Of a stretch of DNA of 61,266 nucleotides, positions 1 to 7,914 are shown piece by piece; within the stretch, counting starts at the first letter, position 1, and every line of letters begins with the position of its first letter. Where the stretch lies: the NCBI GenBank assembly GCA_043764015.1, contig JAYUKY010000037.1:1-61266 (forward strand), read 5' to 3'. Source of the stretch: JANYGM01 sp043764015. Its GTDB lineage: Bacteria > Bacteroidota > Bacteroidia > Cytophagales > Thermonemataceae. The position numbers and the translations under genes are program-made. The notes under the pieces were generated by a model, which was not told where the DNA came from, ran no database searches, and saw nothing but the letters and a program-made list of their open reading frames with translations.

Positions 1-276
1 TTCAGCAATAAGCATCAAAAAATAGTGCAAAAACCTATCAAAATGTTGGTCATATTCTACTTTTTGTATTTCAATAGCAATTCTTTTGTCTTTTGATTCT
101 GCGTAAATATCTAGCTCAAAATCAATATAACCCACTTTTGGTGAGAATTTCTTTTCAGTTTCAATCACTTCTACGTCAACTTCAATACCCAAAATATCAC
201 GCACAAAAGCCTTGAAAACCACTAAATTGGTGAAGGCTTTTTTAAAAATAACGCTATTATCTAAGTTTCCAAGCAT
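1..276 (-). CDS. Rpn/PD-(D/E)XK nuclease-transposase family protein (partial, C-terminus outside window)
   Basis: This is the first 92 codons of a minus-strand gene that runs off the left edge; the ATG is at 276-274. The visible protein starts MLGNLDNSVIFKKAF, has DFELDIYAES near residues 56-65 and IEIQKVEYD near 70-78. This is the Asp then Glu-x-Gln pattern of the PDDEXK_2 family (Rpn recombination-promoting nucleases, often annotated 'putative transposase'). A second, complete member of the family lies at 56205-57302. Family knowledge suggests a DNA endonuclease that promotes RecA-independent recombination; activity here is inferred. The family call is fairly safe because the catalytic strand region is present. 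Confidence 0.75.
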   Translation of the reverse strand, partial: MLGNLDNSVIFKKAFTNLVVFKAFVRDILGIEVDVEVIETEKKFSPKVGYIDFELDIYAESKDKRIAIEIQKVEYDQHFDRFLHYFLMLIAE

Positions 277-327
277 TGTTTTATTGATTTGAATATTTTA
301 TAATAGCGTAATAGTTAAAATTTTATA

Positions 328-350
328 TTCGTATTTCGTACCTCGTATTT
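328..350. repeat. Heptanucleotide-period repeat array next to a stop codon
   Basis: On the minus strand this reads as 7-bp units of the type GAGGTAC / GAAATAC / GAATATA. It lies 8 bp downstream of the stop codon of the metallophosphoesterase. Related arrays occur at 16132-16166, 60812-60842 and 60947-60974. Confidence 0.55.
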
Positions 351-357
351 TTTTAAT

Positions 358-1701
358 TTACGCTTTTCTTTTTAGTTCTAAAATGGTTATTTCGGGCAAA
401 ATTCCCACACGACCAGGAAAACCTAAATACCCAAAACCTCTATTTACGTATAGAAATTGGTTGTTTTCTTGGTATAAATCCGCCCATTGTTCGTAACGAA
501 ATTTCACAGGACTCCAACGGAAATCTCCAATTTCTACACCAAATTGCATTCCGTGTGTATGTCCTGCGAGTGCTAAATCAATATCTTTGAATTTTGGTAA
601 AACCTCTGCCTTCCAATGACTTGGGTCATGTGAAAGCAAGATTTTTGTAGCTGCTTCTTCTGTGCCTTGACGTGCTTTTAGTAGATTCCCACGCTGTCCA
701 AAACCACCCAAACCCCAATTTTCAATGCCAATAATGGCTAATTTTTCTCCATTTTGTTCTATCAAATGATTTTCATCTTTGAGTAGTTTCCAGCCCATTT
801 TACCGTGAGCTGCACACAAATCTCTAAAATTCTGTTGTTTTTCTTCTTTGCTATTCCAATTACGGTAATAATCACCGTAGTCGTGGTTTCCTAAGCACGA
901 AAACACACCCAAAGGTGCTTTTAGCGTAGAAAAAATATCAAAATAATCTTTCAATTCTTTTGCTCTATCATTAACCAAATCTCCTGTGAAGGTAATTATA
1001 TCAGGTTTTTCAGCTAAAAGCATCTCAATTCCACCTTTTACGGCAGTTTTATTGAAAAAGCTACCAGAATGTATGTCAGAAAGTTGCGCCATACGCAAAC
1101 CATCAAACTCTTTGGGCAAATTTGGCAAAAAAACCGTTCTTTTGCGTACTCTGTAGTCGTGTGCGCCTGATATGATGCCATATCCAAGTGTTGCGAGAGT
1201 TGCGCCACTTGAAATAAGGGCAGTTTTTGCCAAAAAACTAGAACGCGTAATGGTGTTGCCTACGGCGGTGTCTTCTAAAATATTTTTAATATTATTAGAA
1301 GAATTATCAGACAAATTGTCAGGTTTTTCCGTGATTATTTCTGTAAGATTTTGTGTTACTGTTTGCGTTGTTTTTGGAAAAATAAATCCTGTTATTTGCC
1401 CAATCCACGTAAATAAGCGTATTAAATCATCAATAACTAAAAAAGGAAAAGAGATAAATTTAGCAATATAAATGGAAAACATTACACCAAAAAATAACCT
1501 ATAAAAAATATCTAATTTTTCTATTTTGTAGAGATTATAGAAAACAAGCATACCAATTAGTAATGCAGGAATAGCCCAATACACGCTATAAATAGCTTTT
1601 TTGTAATTATTATCAGCAAAAACTACTTTTACAAATTGAAAAACATAAACATCTAACGCCAAAATCAGCGCAGAAAGAAAGAGAATAGGCAAAATAGCCA
1701 T
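358..1701 (-). CDS. Membrane-anchored metallophosphoesterase
   Basis: A 447-aa calcineurin-like phosphoesterase of the YkuE/YaeI kind. The first ~100 residues hold about four hydrophobic segments. A linker of ~95 residues follows, and a short hydrophobic stretch near 160-178 precedes the catalytic domain. Metal-binding motifs are all visible: D209-x-H211 (LSDIHSG), G240-D241 (FTGDLVND), G271-N272-H273 (GNHDYGD), H358 (LSHDP) and H381-x-H383 (GHTHG). The domain is therefore expected to be an active two-metal hydrolase near the membrane. Its substrate cannot be told; some relatives act on lipid A precursors such as UDP-diacylglucosamine. Heptamer-like repeats lie both downstream (328-350) and upstream (1708-1756). 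Confidence 0.88.
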   Translation of the reverse strand: MAILPILFLSALILALDVYVFQFVKVVFADNNYKKAIYSVYWAIPALLIGMLVFYNLYKIEKLDIFYRLFFGVMFSIYIAKFISFPFLVIDDLIRLFTWIGQITGFIFPKTTQTVTQNLTEIITEKPDNLSDNSSNNIKNILEDTAVGNTITRSSFLAKTALISSGATLATLGYGIISGAHDYRVRKRTVFLPNLPKEFDGLRMAQLSDIHSGSFFNKTAVKGGIEMLLAEKPDIITFTGDLVNDRAKELKDYFDIFSTLKAPLGVFSCLGNHDYGDYYRNWNSKEEKQQNFRDLCAAHGKMGWKLLKDENHLIEQNGEKLAIIGIENWGLGGFGQRGNLLKARQGTEEAATKILLSHDPSHWKAEVLPKFKDIDLALAGHTHGMQFGVEIGDFRWSPVKFRYEQWADLYQENNQFLYVNRGFGYLGFPGRVGILPEITILELKRKA

Positions 1702-1707
1702 AAATAG

Positions 1708-1759
1708 TTGTGAGTATTGAGTGTTGAGTGAGTTTTTGTATGTTTTAACTCACAATTTA
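1708..1759. repeat. Degenerate 7-bp-period array between two minus-strand genes
   Basis: Units resembling ACTCACT, CAACACT and CAATACT (minus strand) fill the space between the metallophosphoesterase start and the stop codon of the next gene. They run into that stop codon (1757-1759). Confidence 0.4.
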
Positions 1760-2359
1760 ATTTAAAAATGATGGTAAAATAGTATGAAAAACACCCAAAA
1801 TCTTAGGTAATTCATTCAAATAATAGGTTTCTGTGTCTATTAAAATTTGATTTTTTGTAAGTTTTAAAAATTTCCATTCTCCAGCTGTTACTGCACAACC
1901 ATAAATAAATGGTATTGGCTTACCTTCTTGCTCATTAAATATTTGAGAACCATACATTTGTGCAATACATTGTGCTTGTCCGTATTCAAAATCTTCATCT
2001 TTTGCTTCCACAAAAGTAATGATAGGAGCTTGCATTACGCTTTTACGTGGGTGTTTGGAGAAGAAAAAATCACATTCACCAGATAAATCTCTGCTTGCAT
2101 CAACGGTCAGGTCTTCACCAGAATAAAGTGTGATTTGTGTTTCATAATGCAGTGCAACTTCTAGCAAAATAGGTGCAATTATCCTTTCAGATTTGCTTTT
2201 CTCGTTTGTTAGAGGTGTTCTTTTTGCCATTGCAAGTGTTTGCAAAAGCCAGTCAGAAGGCGCCACTTCTTTCAATTCAGGGAAAAGTGCTACATCAAGT
2301 TCTTCTAAATCTAGTTTTTTTAGTGTCTGTTTTAGACTTCTATATGTGCTGTATCCCAT
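1757..2359 (-). CDS. PD-(D/E)XK-like hypothetical protein
   Basis: A 200-aa protein with no signal peptide or membrane segment. I do not recognise a named family. The spacing of SERIIAPILLEV (residues ~57-68), GECDFFFSK (~94-102) and ITFVEAKDEDFEYGQAQ (~112-128) fits a PD-(D/E)XK nuclease core: Glu on the first helix, Asp in the central strand, then Glu-x-Lys, then a helix with conserved Gln. Similar proteins are common as single-copy hypotheticals in cyanobacteria and Bacteroidota. DNA cleavage is inferred only. ATG at 2359-2357 is the first possible start. It is monocistronic, with 97 bp to the upstream gene. Confidence 0.6.
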   Translation of the reverse strand: MGYSTYRSLKQTLKKLDLEELDVALFPELKEVAPSDWLLQTLAMAKRTPLTNEKSKSERIIAPILLEVALHYETQITLYSGEDLTVDASRDLSGECDFFFSKHPRKSVMQAPIITFVEAKDEDFEYGQAQCIAQMYGSQIFNEQEGKPIPFIYGCAVTAGEWKFLKLTKNQILIDTETYYLNELPKILGVFHTILPSFLN

Positions 2360-2448
2360 AATTGTAACGTTTTTCTATGAACTTCCCTAAATTTTTCTTT
2401 ATAAATATTCCACAAAAGTACATAAAAAAACGCATTTTTCAATGAAAA

Positions 2449-3432
2449 CTACAACACAATTTTTATGGGTTTTACAGTATAACCTTCTTTCCTCAAACGC
2501 AAAATAACACCATCAACACCTACCAAATGCGCCGCACCAACCGCAAAAAACGTAGGTTTTTTAGCTATCATTTCAAAGATTTGTGGCATCCATTTGTCGT
2601 TTCTATTTTTGAGAAGATTATTATATTCTTCTGTTTCCATTGTTTTGAGTGTCATTTCCGCAATTTTATTGAGATTTTGCTCTTTGTAAAGTTGCGTTAA
2701 CTTCTGGATTTCTTGGTCGTCTTTTAGCGCAACAGTATCACGTACTGTTTTTAGCAACATTTCTTTTTGTTTTAGGATAGGATAACCATCAAAAAGTGCC
2801 TTAGTTTGGTCTTCAACAGTTTCTAAACCATCAACTTCTTTGCCGTCTGTTTTTGCTTTATCTTGAAAATAACCGTCCATAGAACTTGTAAAAGGGTTTC
2901 CCATACCCATAGAAGCGGGTTTTTCTGTGTCAGTTTTAGGAAATAATTTTGTATATTTCACGCTTTCTATCATTTGTTGCGCCATCATTGGTTTTATTCT
3001 GTTGAACATAGCAAAAGGCAAACCCACTTTTTCAAAGGCTTCTTCCACTTCTGCATATTCTTTTGGGGTAAGAAGTTCTTTCATTGTGGTATCACGCATT
3101 ATGCAAGCAGCAAAAACCTTCATCATAGCCATATTATCAATGGTTATTTCACCTACGACACGTTCAGAAAGGGCAAATTTTTCTTGCACAATTTTGCTAT
3201 CAATCATTGTTTTGGGATTAAACAAATGATGCGTTCCAAAGACGTAGGAAGGTTTTTTGACATCTTTGCCTGAAATCTCCCAAAAGACAGAACTTTCTAA
3301 ATTGGTAGCAACTGCTTTGTCTGCCAATTTGTCAGTTTTGGTGGTTTTATTAGTTTTCTTTTGTGCAAAAACGTCTTCTGCAAGCACCAAATTGGTGAGC
3401 AAAATCCATATAAAAACAATATTTCTTTTCAT
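2449..3432 (-). CDS. TraB/GumN family protein
   Basis: A 327-aa exported protein. A signal peptide is evident (hydrophobic residues ~4-18, then FAQKK). The mature part has FGTHHLFNPKTM near residue 65, a conserved VGEI segment, and the C-terminal AVGAAHLVGVDGVILRLRKEG, the two hallmark regions of the TraB/GumN (Tiki-like) superfamily. Some Tiki relatives are metal-dependent proteases, so the GxxH pairs may bind a metal; in bacteria the function is mostly unknown. Divergent from the scramblase-like gene at 3600 across a 167-bp AT-rich gap that probably holds both promoters. Confidence 0.85.
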   Translation of the reverse strand: MKRNIVFIWILLTNLVLAEDVFAQKKTNKTTKTDKLADKAVATNLESSVFWEISGKDVKKPSYVFGTHHLFNPKTMIDSKIVQEKFALSERVVGEITIDNMAMMKVFAACIMRDTTMKELLTPKEYAEVEEAFEKVGLPFAMFNRIKPMMAQQMIESVKYTKLFPKTDTEKPASMGMGNPFTSSMDGYFQDKAKTDGKEVDGLETVEDQTKALFDGYPILKQKEMLLKTVRDTVALKDDQEIQKLTQLYKEQNLNKIAEMTLKTMETEEYNNLLKNRNDKWMPQIFEMIAKKPTFFAVGAAHLVGVDGVILRLRKEGYTVKPIKIVL

Positions 3433-3599
3433 TTTATAGTTATTTTAGTCTAAATATATAACGTAAACAACGCTATTTTAGTGTTTGTTTGCAAAAATCA
3501 AACCATTTTTACTGATTTTAGACTTGCTTATTCAGAAAAAAACTTTAATTTTGGGTAAAATAACTTATAATTTTATTCAAAACTCATAATTTAGACCAA

Positions 3600-4187
3600 A
3601 TGAATCCTGTTTTAAACCAAAATCTGTTTTTTGTCAAAGAATATGTAGGAATGTTCAAGGCTGCCAATGAATTTGACGTGTGCGACCCAGAAACAAAACA
3701 AGTGCTTATGATGTGCCGAGAGCCTAATTTGGGGTTTTTTACAAAAATTTTCCGTTTTACGGAATACAAAAGAATGACTCCTTTTGACATTCAAATCACC
3801 ACGCCAGATGGCAAGCAGGTACTTAGAATAAAACGAAATTTCACGCTTTTTTTGTCTTCTGTGGAGGTTTTTGACGAAAACGACAAAGTTGTTGGGCGTT
3901 TTAAACAAAAGTTTTTTTCTCTTGGAGGTGCGTTTAAGGTGCTGGATACCAATGATGTAGCACTTTGCGAATTGAAAGGAAAATGGACAGGTTGGGATTT
4001 CAAATTCATTAAGGATAATATAGAATTTGCGCAGGTTACGAAGAAGTGGGCAGGTTTTGGAAAGGAATTTTTTACATCCGCTGACAATTATGTACTTTCT
4101 ATTAGTGACAAAATCCCGCCAGATAACTCTTTAAGAATCTTGATATTAGCGGCGGTAATGTGCATTGATATGGTGCTTAAAGAATGA
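3600..4187 (+). CDS. Scramblase/LURP-one-related protein
   Basis: A 195-aa protein with the repeated-strand pattern of the phospholipid scramblase / LURP-one (Tubby-like) fold: LFFVKEYVGMFKAANEFDVCD at the start, repeated phrases such as VLRIKRNFTLFLSSVEVFD and VALCELKGKWTGWDFKFI, then a hydrophobic C-terminal helix (SLRILILAAVMCIDMVLKE) that could anchor it. Bacterial members are of unknown function; lipid scrambling is not established for them. The start follows an AT-rich leader with no other ATG nearby. An 11-bp tandem repeat follows the gene (4216-4259). Confidence 0.7.
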   Translation: MNPVLNQNLFFVKEYVGMFKAANEFDVCDPETKQVLMMCREPNLGFFTKIFRFTEYKRMTPFDIQITTPDGKQVLRIKRNFTLFLSSVEVFDENDKVVGRFKQKFFSLGGAFKVLDTNDVALCELKGKWTGWDFKFIKDNIEFAQVTKKWAGFGKEFFTSADNYVLSISDKIPPDNSLRILILAAVMCIDMVLKE

Positions 4188-4215
4188 TAAGGAAAATGTA
4201 CGTGGTGGAAGGTAC

Positions 4216-4259
4216 GAAATCAATACGAAATCAATACAAAATCAATACAAAACAATTAT
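4216..4259. repeat. Short 11-bp-period tandem repeat
   Basis: Units of the form GAAATCAATAC / AAAATCAATAC repeat three to four times between the scramblase-like gene and the DinB-family gene. It is preceded by GGTAC, the same word seen in the 7-bp arrays elsewhere. Confidence 0.5.
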
Positions 4260-4304
4260 AAAAGTATTATAAAAAGAATAAAAATATTTTAAAATAATCA
4301 TTAA

Positions 4305-4838
4305 ATGCCATCTAAAACCATTTTTCAGAAAACACAAGAAATAATAAACATTTATATTACTTCATTGGAAAACTATACAGACGAAACTTTTTTGATGAAA
4401 AAAGATGAAAATACTTGGTCTGTTGGTCAAATGTACGAGCATATTTTCATTTCTGCACAGTTTTTTATGTATCAAGCCAATAATTGTCTTTCTGAAAGAA
4501 AAGGGCAAATGGGTGGAGATAAGACAGATATTGGAGAAAATATTTATAAATATGGTGCGTTCCCGCCTATCAAAATAAAAATACCAGAAGCCTATCAAAA
4601 TGCGGACCCATTAGTGGCAAAAAACCGCATAGAATACAAAACACTGCTTGTTAATTTGCTTTTTCAAATGGAAAGAATGCTTGAAAATCTTGAAAAAAAT
4701 AATGGAGAATACAGAGTAAAACACGCTGTTTGTGGTTTTTTGAGTGCTTTGGAATGGTATAAAATGGTTTGGTATCACTCTGAACATCATTTTATGCAAA
4801 AGAAAGAGCTAGAAATTTTTATTGGGTTTACTAAGTAA
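4305..4838 (+). CDS. DinB-family (DinB/YfiT) four-helix bundle protein
   Basis: A 177-aa protein with the DinB_2 architecture: helix one with Q..I..Y...L, then WSVGQMYEHIF carrying metal-ligand candidate H46, and a C-terminal helix WYHSEHHFMQ carrying H158/H161/H162. This matches the three-His metal site of the DinB/YfiT superfamily, which includes mycothiol and bacillithiol transferases and many metal-dependent proteins of unknown reaction. The next gene begins 6 bp after its stop, so the two are probably co-transcribed and coupled. The exact reaction cannot be inferred. Confidence 0.78.
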   Translation: MPSKTIFQKTQEIINIYITSLENYTDETFLMKKDENTWSVGQMYEHIFISAQFFMYQANNCLSERKGQMGGDKTDIGENIYKYGAFPPIKIKIPEAYQNADPLVAKNRIEYKTLLVNLLFQMERMLENLEKNNGEYRVKHAVCGFLSALEWYKMVWYHSEHHFMQKKELEIFIGFTK

Positions 4839-4844
4839 TTGATT

Positions 4845-5807
4845 ATGAAAATTTTAGATGCCTTTTTAGGACTTGCTGTTGGTGATGCGTTGGGCGTTCC
4901 TGTAGAGTTTTTGGGTAGAGAAACTATCAGAAAATTACCTGTAACGGATATGTGGGCGTTTGGTACGCACAATCAGGAAGCGGGAACGTGGTCTGATGAT
5001 AGTTCTTTGGCATTTTGCTTGGCAGAAAGTTTGACTAAGGGCTATGATTTAGAGGATATTGCTAATAATTTTGTTTTGTGGTATGATGACAGTTTTTGGA
5101 CTGCTCGTGGGCGTGTTTTTGATGTGGGAATAGGCACGTCAGAGGCAATTAGGCGTTTGCGTGATGGCTCACCTGCTACTGTGGCAGGTGGAAATAGTGA
5201 AAGAGATAACGGAAATGGCTCTTTGATGCGTATTTTGCCTATTATTTTCTATCTAAAATATCAGAACAAAACAATAGAAGAGAGATTTAAGATAATTTCT
5301 GATGTTTCTAGCATCACTCACGGGCATATACGAGCTATTTTGGCGTGTTTTATTTATTGTGAGTTTGCGCTGGAACTTTTAGAAGAAAATGCTAACAAAG
5401 AAATTGCGTATAAAAATATGCAAGTAAAAGTTAATAACTTCTTGAATACCAATGCAATAGCATCTCAAAATGAAATAGATAAATTTCATAGGATTTTGAA
5501 TACTCACAATAATGAACATAGTATTTTAGATGCTTTTGAGGGTAAAATTTTGTCCTCTGGATATGTTTTGGATACGCTAGAAGCAAGTATTTGGTGTTTT
5601 ATGACTACAAATAATTATGCTGATGCCACACTAAAAGCCGTTAATTTGGGTAGCGACACAGATACAACGGGTTGTGTTACAGGTGGTTTGGCTGGTCTGT
5701 TTTATGGTAAAAGTGCCATTCTAACACATTGGGTAGATGTTCTTGCTAAAAAAGACGAAATAATAAATTTATCAGAAAGATTGAGTAAAAAACTGCTTAA
5801 TTATTGA
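4845..5807 (+). CDS. ADP-ribosylglycohydrolase (DraG/ARH family)
   Basis: A 320-aa enzyme expected to remove ADP-ribose from protein or another acceptor using two Mg ions. GLAVGDALGVPVEF at residues ~9-22, TWSDDSSLA at ~48-56 (S50-D51-D52 metal-site motif) and NLGSDTDTTGCVTGGLAG near residue 265 are the signature elements. ATG at 4845 gives the usual start MKILDAFLGLAVGDALG; a TTG two codons earlier directly abuts the previous stop and is less likely. It is tightly spaced behind the DinB-family gene and 72 bp before the AbiL-like pair. The acceptor is unknown; no ADP-ribosyltransferase is in the window. Confidence 0.9.
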   Translation: MKILDAFLGLAVGDALGVPVEFLGRETIRKLPVTDMWAFGTHNQEAGTWSDDSSLAFCLAESLTKGYDLEDIANNFVLWYDDSFWTARGRVFDVGIGTSEAIRRLRDGSPATVAGGNSERDNGNGSLMRILPIIFYLKYQNKTIEERFKIISDVSSITHGHIRAILACFIYCEFALELLEENANKEIAYKNMQVKVNNFLNTNAIASQNEIDKFHRILNTHNNEHSILDAFEGKILSSGYVLDTLEASIWCFMTTNNYADATLKAVNLGSDTDTTGCVTGGLAGLFYGKSAILTHWVDVLAKKDEIINLSERLSKKLLNY

Positions 5808-5879
5808 TTTTAGCCTCAAAATAGCTATATTTCGTGGAAAAATCCCATATAATTCACAACTTAAAATGTATAATCCAAA

Positions 5880-7262
5880 ATGTTAATTAGGTTTGTTGTA
5901 AAAAACTTATTTTCTTTCAAAGAAGAAACAGAATTTAATCTTTTGCCTAGCAAATCCCAAAGATTAAATCATCATAAATACCAAAAAAACGGCGTTGAAG
6001 TCCTCAAAATGACCGCTTTATATGGCGCAAACGGTGCTGGAAAATCTAACTTGGTGAAAGCAATAGGTTTGCTTCGTTCTATGCTTATTACTGGTGTGAT
6101 TCCAATAGAGTTCAATAATCAAAAATTTAAACTGTCTGAAACTACTCAAAATGAGCCTGTTGAGCTTGCTATTGAATTTTCTGTAAGTGACAGAACTTAT
6201 TATTATTCAGTATCTGTTGATAAAGGGATAATAATTTATGAGTATTTTAGTTATAATAACGAAAAACAAGAAGATACGCTTATTTTTCAAAGAGAATATA
6301 AAAACGAAAAAACAAAAACTACCTTCTATGAGGACTTTGAAAAAAATGCAGAAAACCAAATTTTAAAAAATGTCATTGAAAAAGATTTTTTAAAAAGTAA
6401 TCAGCCACTTTTTACATTACTTAATATAATTACCAATGATGCTTTTAATGATGTTAAAAATGCTCTTATGTGGCTTATTGAGGGTTTAGTTGTTTTATTT
6501 CCTTCTACTAGAGTTAATAAATTAGCTAATTTTGTTAGTACAAATATTGATTTTTCTAATAATTTGATGTCTTCTTTTAATACAGGAATAGCACAATTAA
6601 AAGTTGAAGAAAAAACTTTAGAAGAGTTTTTTGGAAAAGATAATCAAAAAGAAATAGACGAGATTAAATACGAAGCACAAATCAATCCTAATTTTTTTTT
6701 TTTTAGAACAATTAAAAAAAAAGGTGAAGAATTTGATATAGTTAATGAAAATGGCAGTATTAAAGTACAGAAATTATTTCTGGAACATAAAGGAGAGAAT
6801 AACGAAAATATACCATTTAAGGTAAGTGAAGAGTCTGATGGAACACAAAGACTTTTAGAATATTTACCTGTTTTTCATACTTTAATAGGTACAGATAGAA
6901 CTTTTATCATTGACGAAATTGAGCGTAGTATTCACCCAATCATCATAAAAGAGCTGATTCGTAAGTTTTCAGAAGACACAAAAACAAAAGGACAACTGAT
7001 TTTTACGACACACGAGTTCAATTTGCTAGATAAAGAGATTTTTAGACAAGATGAGGTTTGGTTTGCTGAAAAAAAAGGTGGCGCAACTAAACTTTCTCCT
7101 TTGAGTGATTTTATAGAACACGCCACTATTGATTTTGATAAGGGTTATTTGGCTGGTAGATATGGCGGAATACCATTTATAGGTGATTTGCAAAACCTTA
7201 ATTGGCACAAATTTGAAGAGGAGAATTTAGAAAATCAAAAATTGAATGATAATGCTAAGTAG
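5880..7262 (+). CDS. AAA/ABC-type ATPase, AbiLi/RloA-like
   Basis: A 460-aa SMC-like ATPase of the AAA_15/AAA_21 class. Walker A is at residues 49-56 (GANGAGKS). An ABC-type signature SDGTQRLLEYL precedes Walker B (TFIIDEIER, near 341-349), and the H-loop TTHEF is near 377. The central region (~130-270) is charged and helical. With the following RloB protein it forms the pair known from Campylobacter rloA/rloB and from lactococcal AbiL, a phage-defence (abortive infection) module. By family logic the ATPase senses or regulates and the TOPRIM partner acts on nucleic acid. Locally richer in A+T and homopolymers than neighbours, which hints at transfer. ATG at 5880 is well placed. Confidence 0.82.
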   Translation: MLIRFVVKNLFSFKEETEFNLLPSKSQRLNHHKYQKNGVEVLKMTALYGANGAGKSNLVKAIGLLRSMLITGVIPIEFNNQKFKLSETTQNEPVELAIEFSVSDRTYYYSVSVDKGIIIYEYFSYNNEKQEDTLIFQREYKNEKTKTTFYEDFEKNAENQILKNVIEKDFLKSNQPLFTLLNIITNDAFNDVKNALMWLIEGLVVLFPSTRVNKLANFVSTNIDFSNNLMSSFNTGIAQLKVEEKTLEEFFGKDNQKEIDEIKYEAQINPNFFFFRTIKKKGEEFDIVNENGSIKVQKLFLEHKGENNENIPFKVSEESDGTQRLLEYLPVFHTLIGTDRTFIIDEIERSIHPIIIKELIRKFSEDTKTKGQLIFTTHEFNLLDKEIFRQDEVWFAEKKGGATKLSPLSDFIEHATIDFDKGYLAGRYGGIPFIGDLQNLNWHKFEEENLENQKLNDNAK

Positions 7263-7914
7263 AAACGAAAGAAAATACGAGAAAAAAGAACCAGTTAAAG
7301 ATGCAAAAAAGCTTTATTTGTTTTGTGAAGGTAAGAAAACTGAAATAAAATATTTCTATTTTTTTGCTAAATTAGCTTCACAAATCAGTATCCAAATTGT
7401 CCAAATTGATGCTAAAAATCACCCAATAGGGCTTTATAACAATGCGTGTGAGAAATTGATAAAAAATGAACAAGATATATTTAATCAAGATATTGATGAA
7501 ATATGGTTTGTTCTTGACACAGACGAAAGAGATGATGAAATAATTTTGCTTAGAGAAAGTGTAGCAAATCATAATAATTGGTTTGTGGTGCAAAGCAACC
7601 GTTCTTTTGAAGTTTGGCTTTATTATCATTTTGAAACAGAAAAACCAACAGAAGAGATTGGGAAAAATTGGAAAAATTATTTGAATGAAAAAATAAAAGG
7701 TGGCTTTGATACTCGCAAACACCCAATACTCATAGAAACTGCCATTAAGAATGCTAAAACTAATTTTTCTGATGCCTCGTCCTTGCCTGATGTTCACGAA
7801 ACACAGGTATATGAGCTTGCAGAAAAGATTTTGCCATTTGTAAAAGATGATATTGATAAATTATTAACAAAAAATAACACTCAAACCTCAAAAAAATGCC
7901 CAATTTCTCAATAG
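7246..7914 (+). CDS. RloB-like TOPRIM protein, AbiLii-like
   Basis: A 222-aa RloB family protein. KLYLFCEGKKTE near residue 28 supplies the TOPRIM glutamate. IWFVLDTDERDD near residue 89 supplies the DxD motif, and SNRSFEVWLYYHF follows as in the family. Predicted nuclease or other metal-dependent nucleic-acid enzyme, the effector partner of the upstream ATPase. Its start (ATG at 7246 or 7252) lies inside the end of the ATPase gene, so the two are translationally coupled. Its own stop (7912-7914) lies inside the first codons of cobT. The overlaps on both sides imply a single transcript for ATPase, rloB and cobT. Confidence 0.82.
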   Translation: MIMLSRNERKYEKKEPVKDAKKLYLFCEGKKTEIKYFYFFAKLASQISIQIVQIDAKNHPIGLYNNACEKLIKNEQDIFNQDIDEIWFVLDTDERDDEIILLRESVANHNNWFVVQSNRSFEVWLYYHFETEKPTEEIGKNWKNYLNEKIKGGFDTRKHPILIETAIKNAKTNFSDASSLPDVHETQVYELAEKILPFVKDDIDKLLTKNNTQTSKKCPISQ

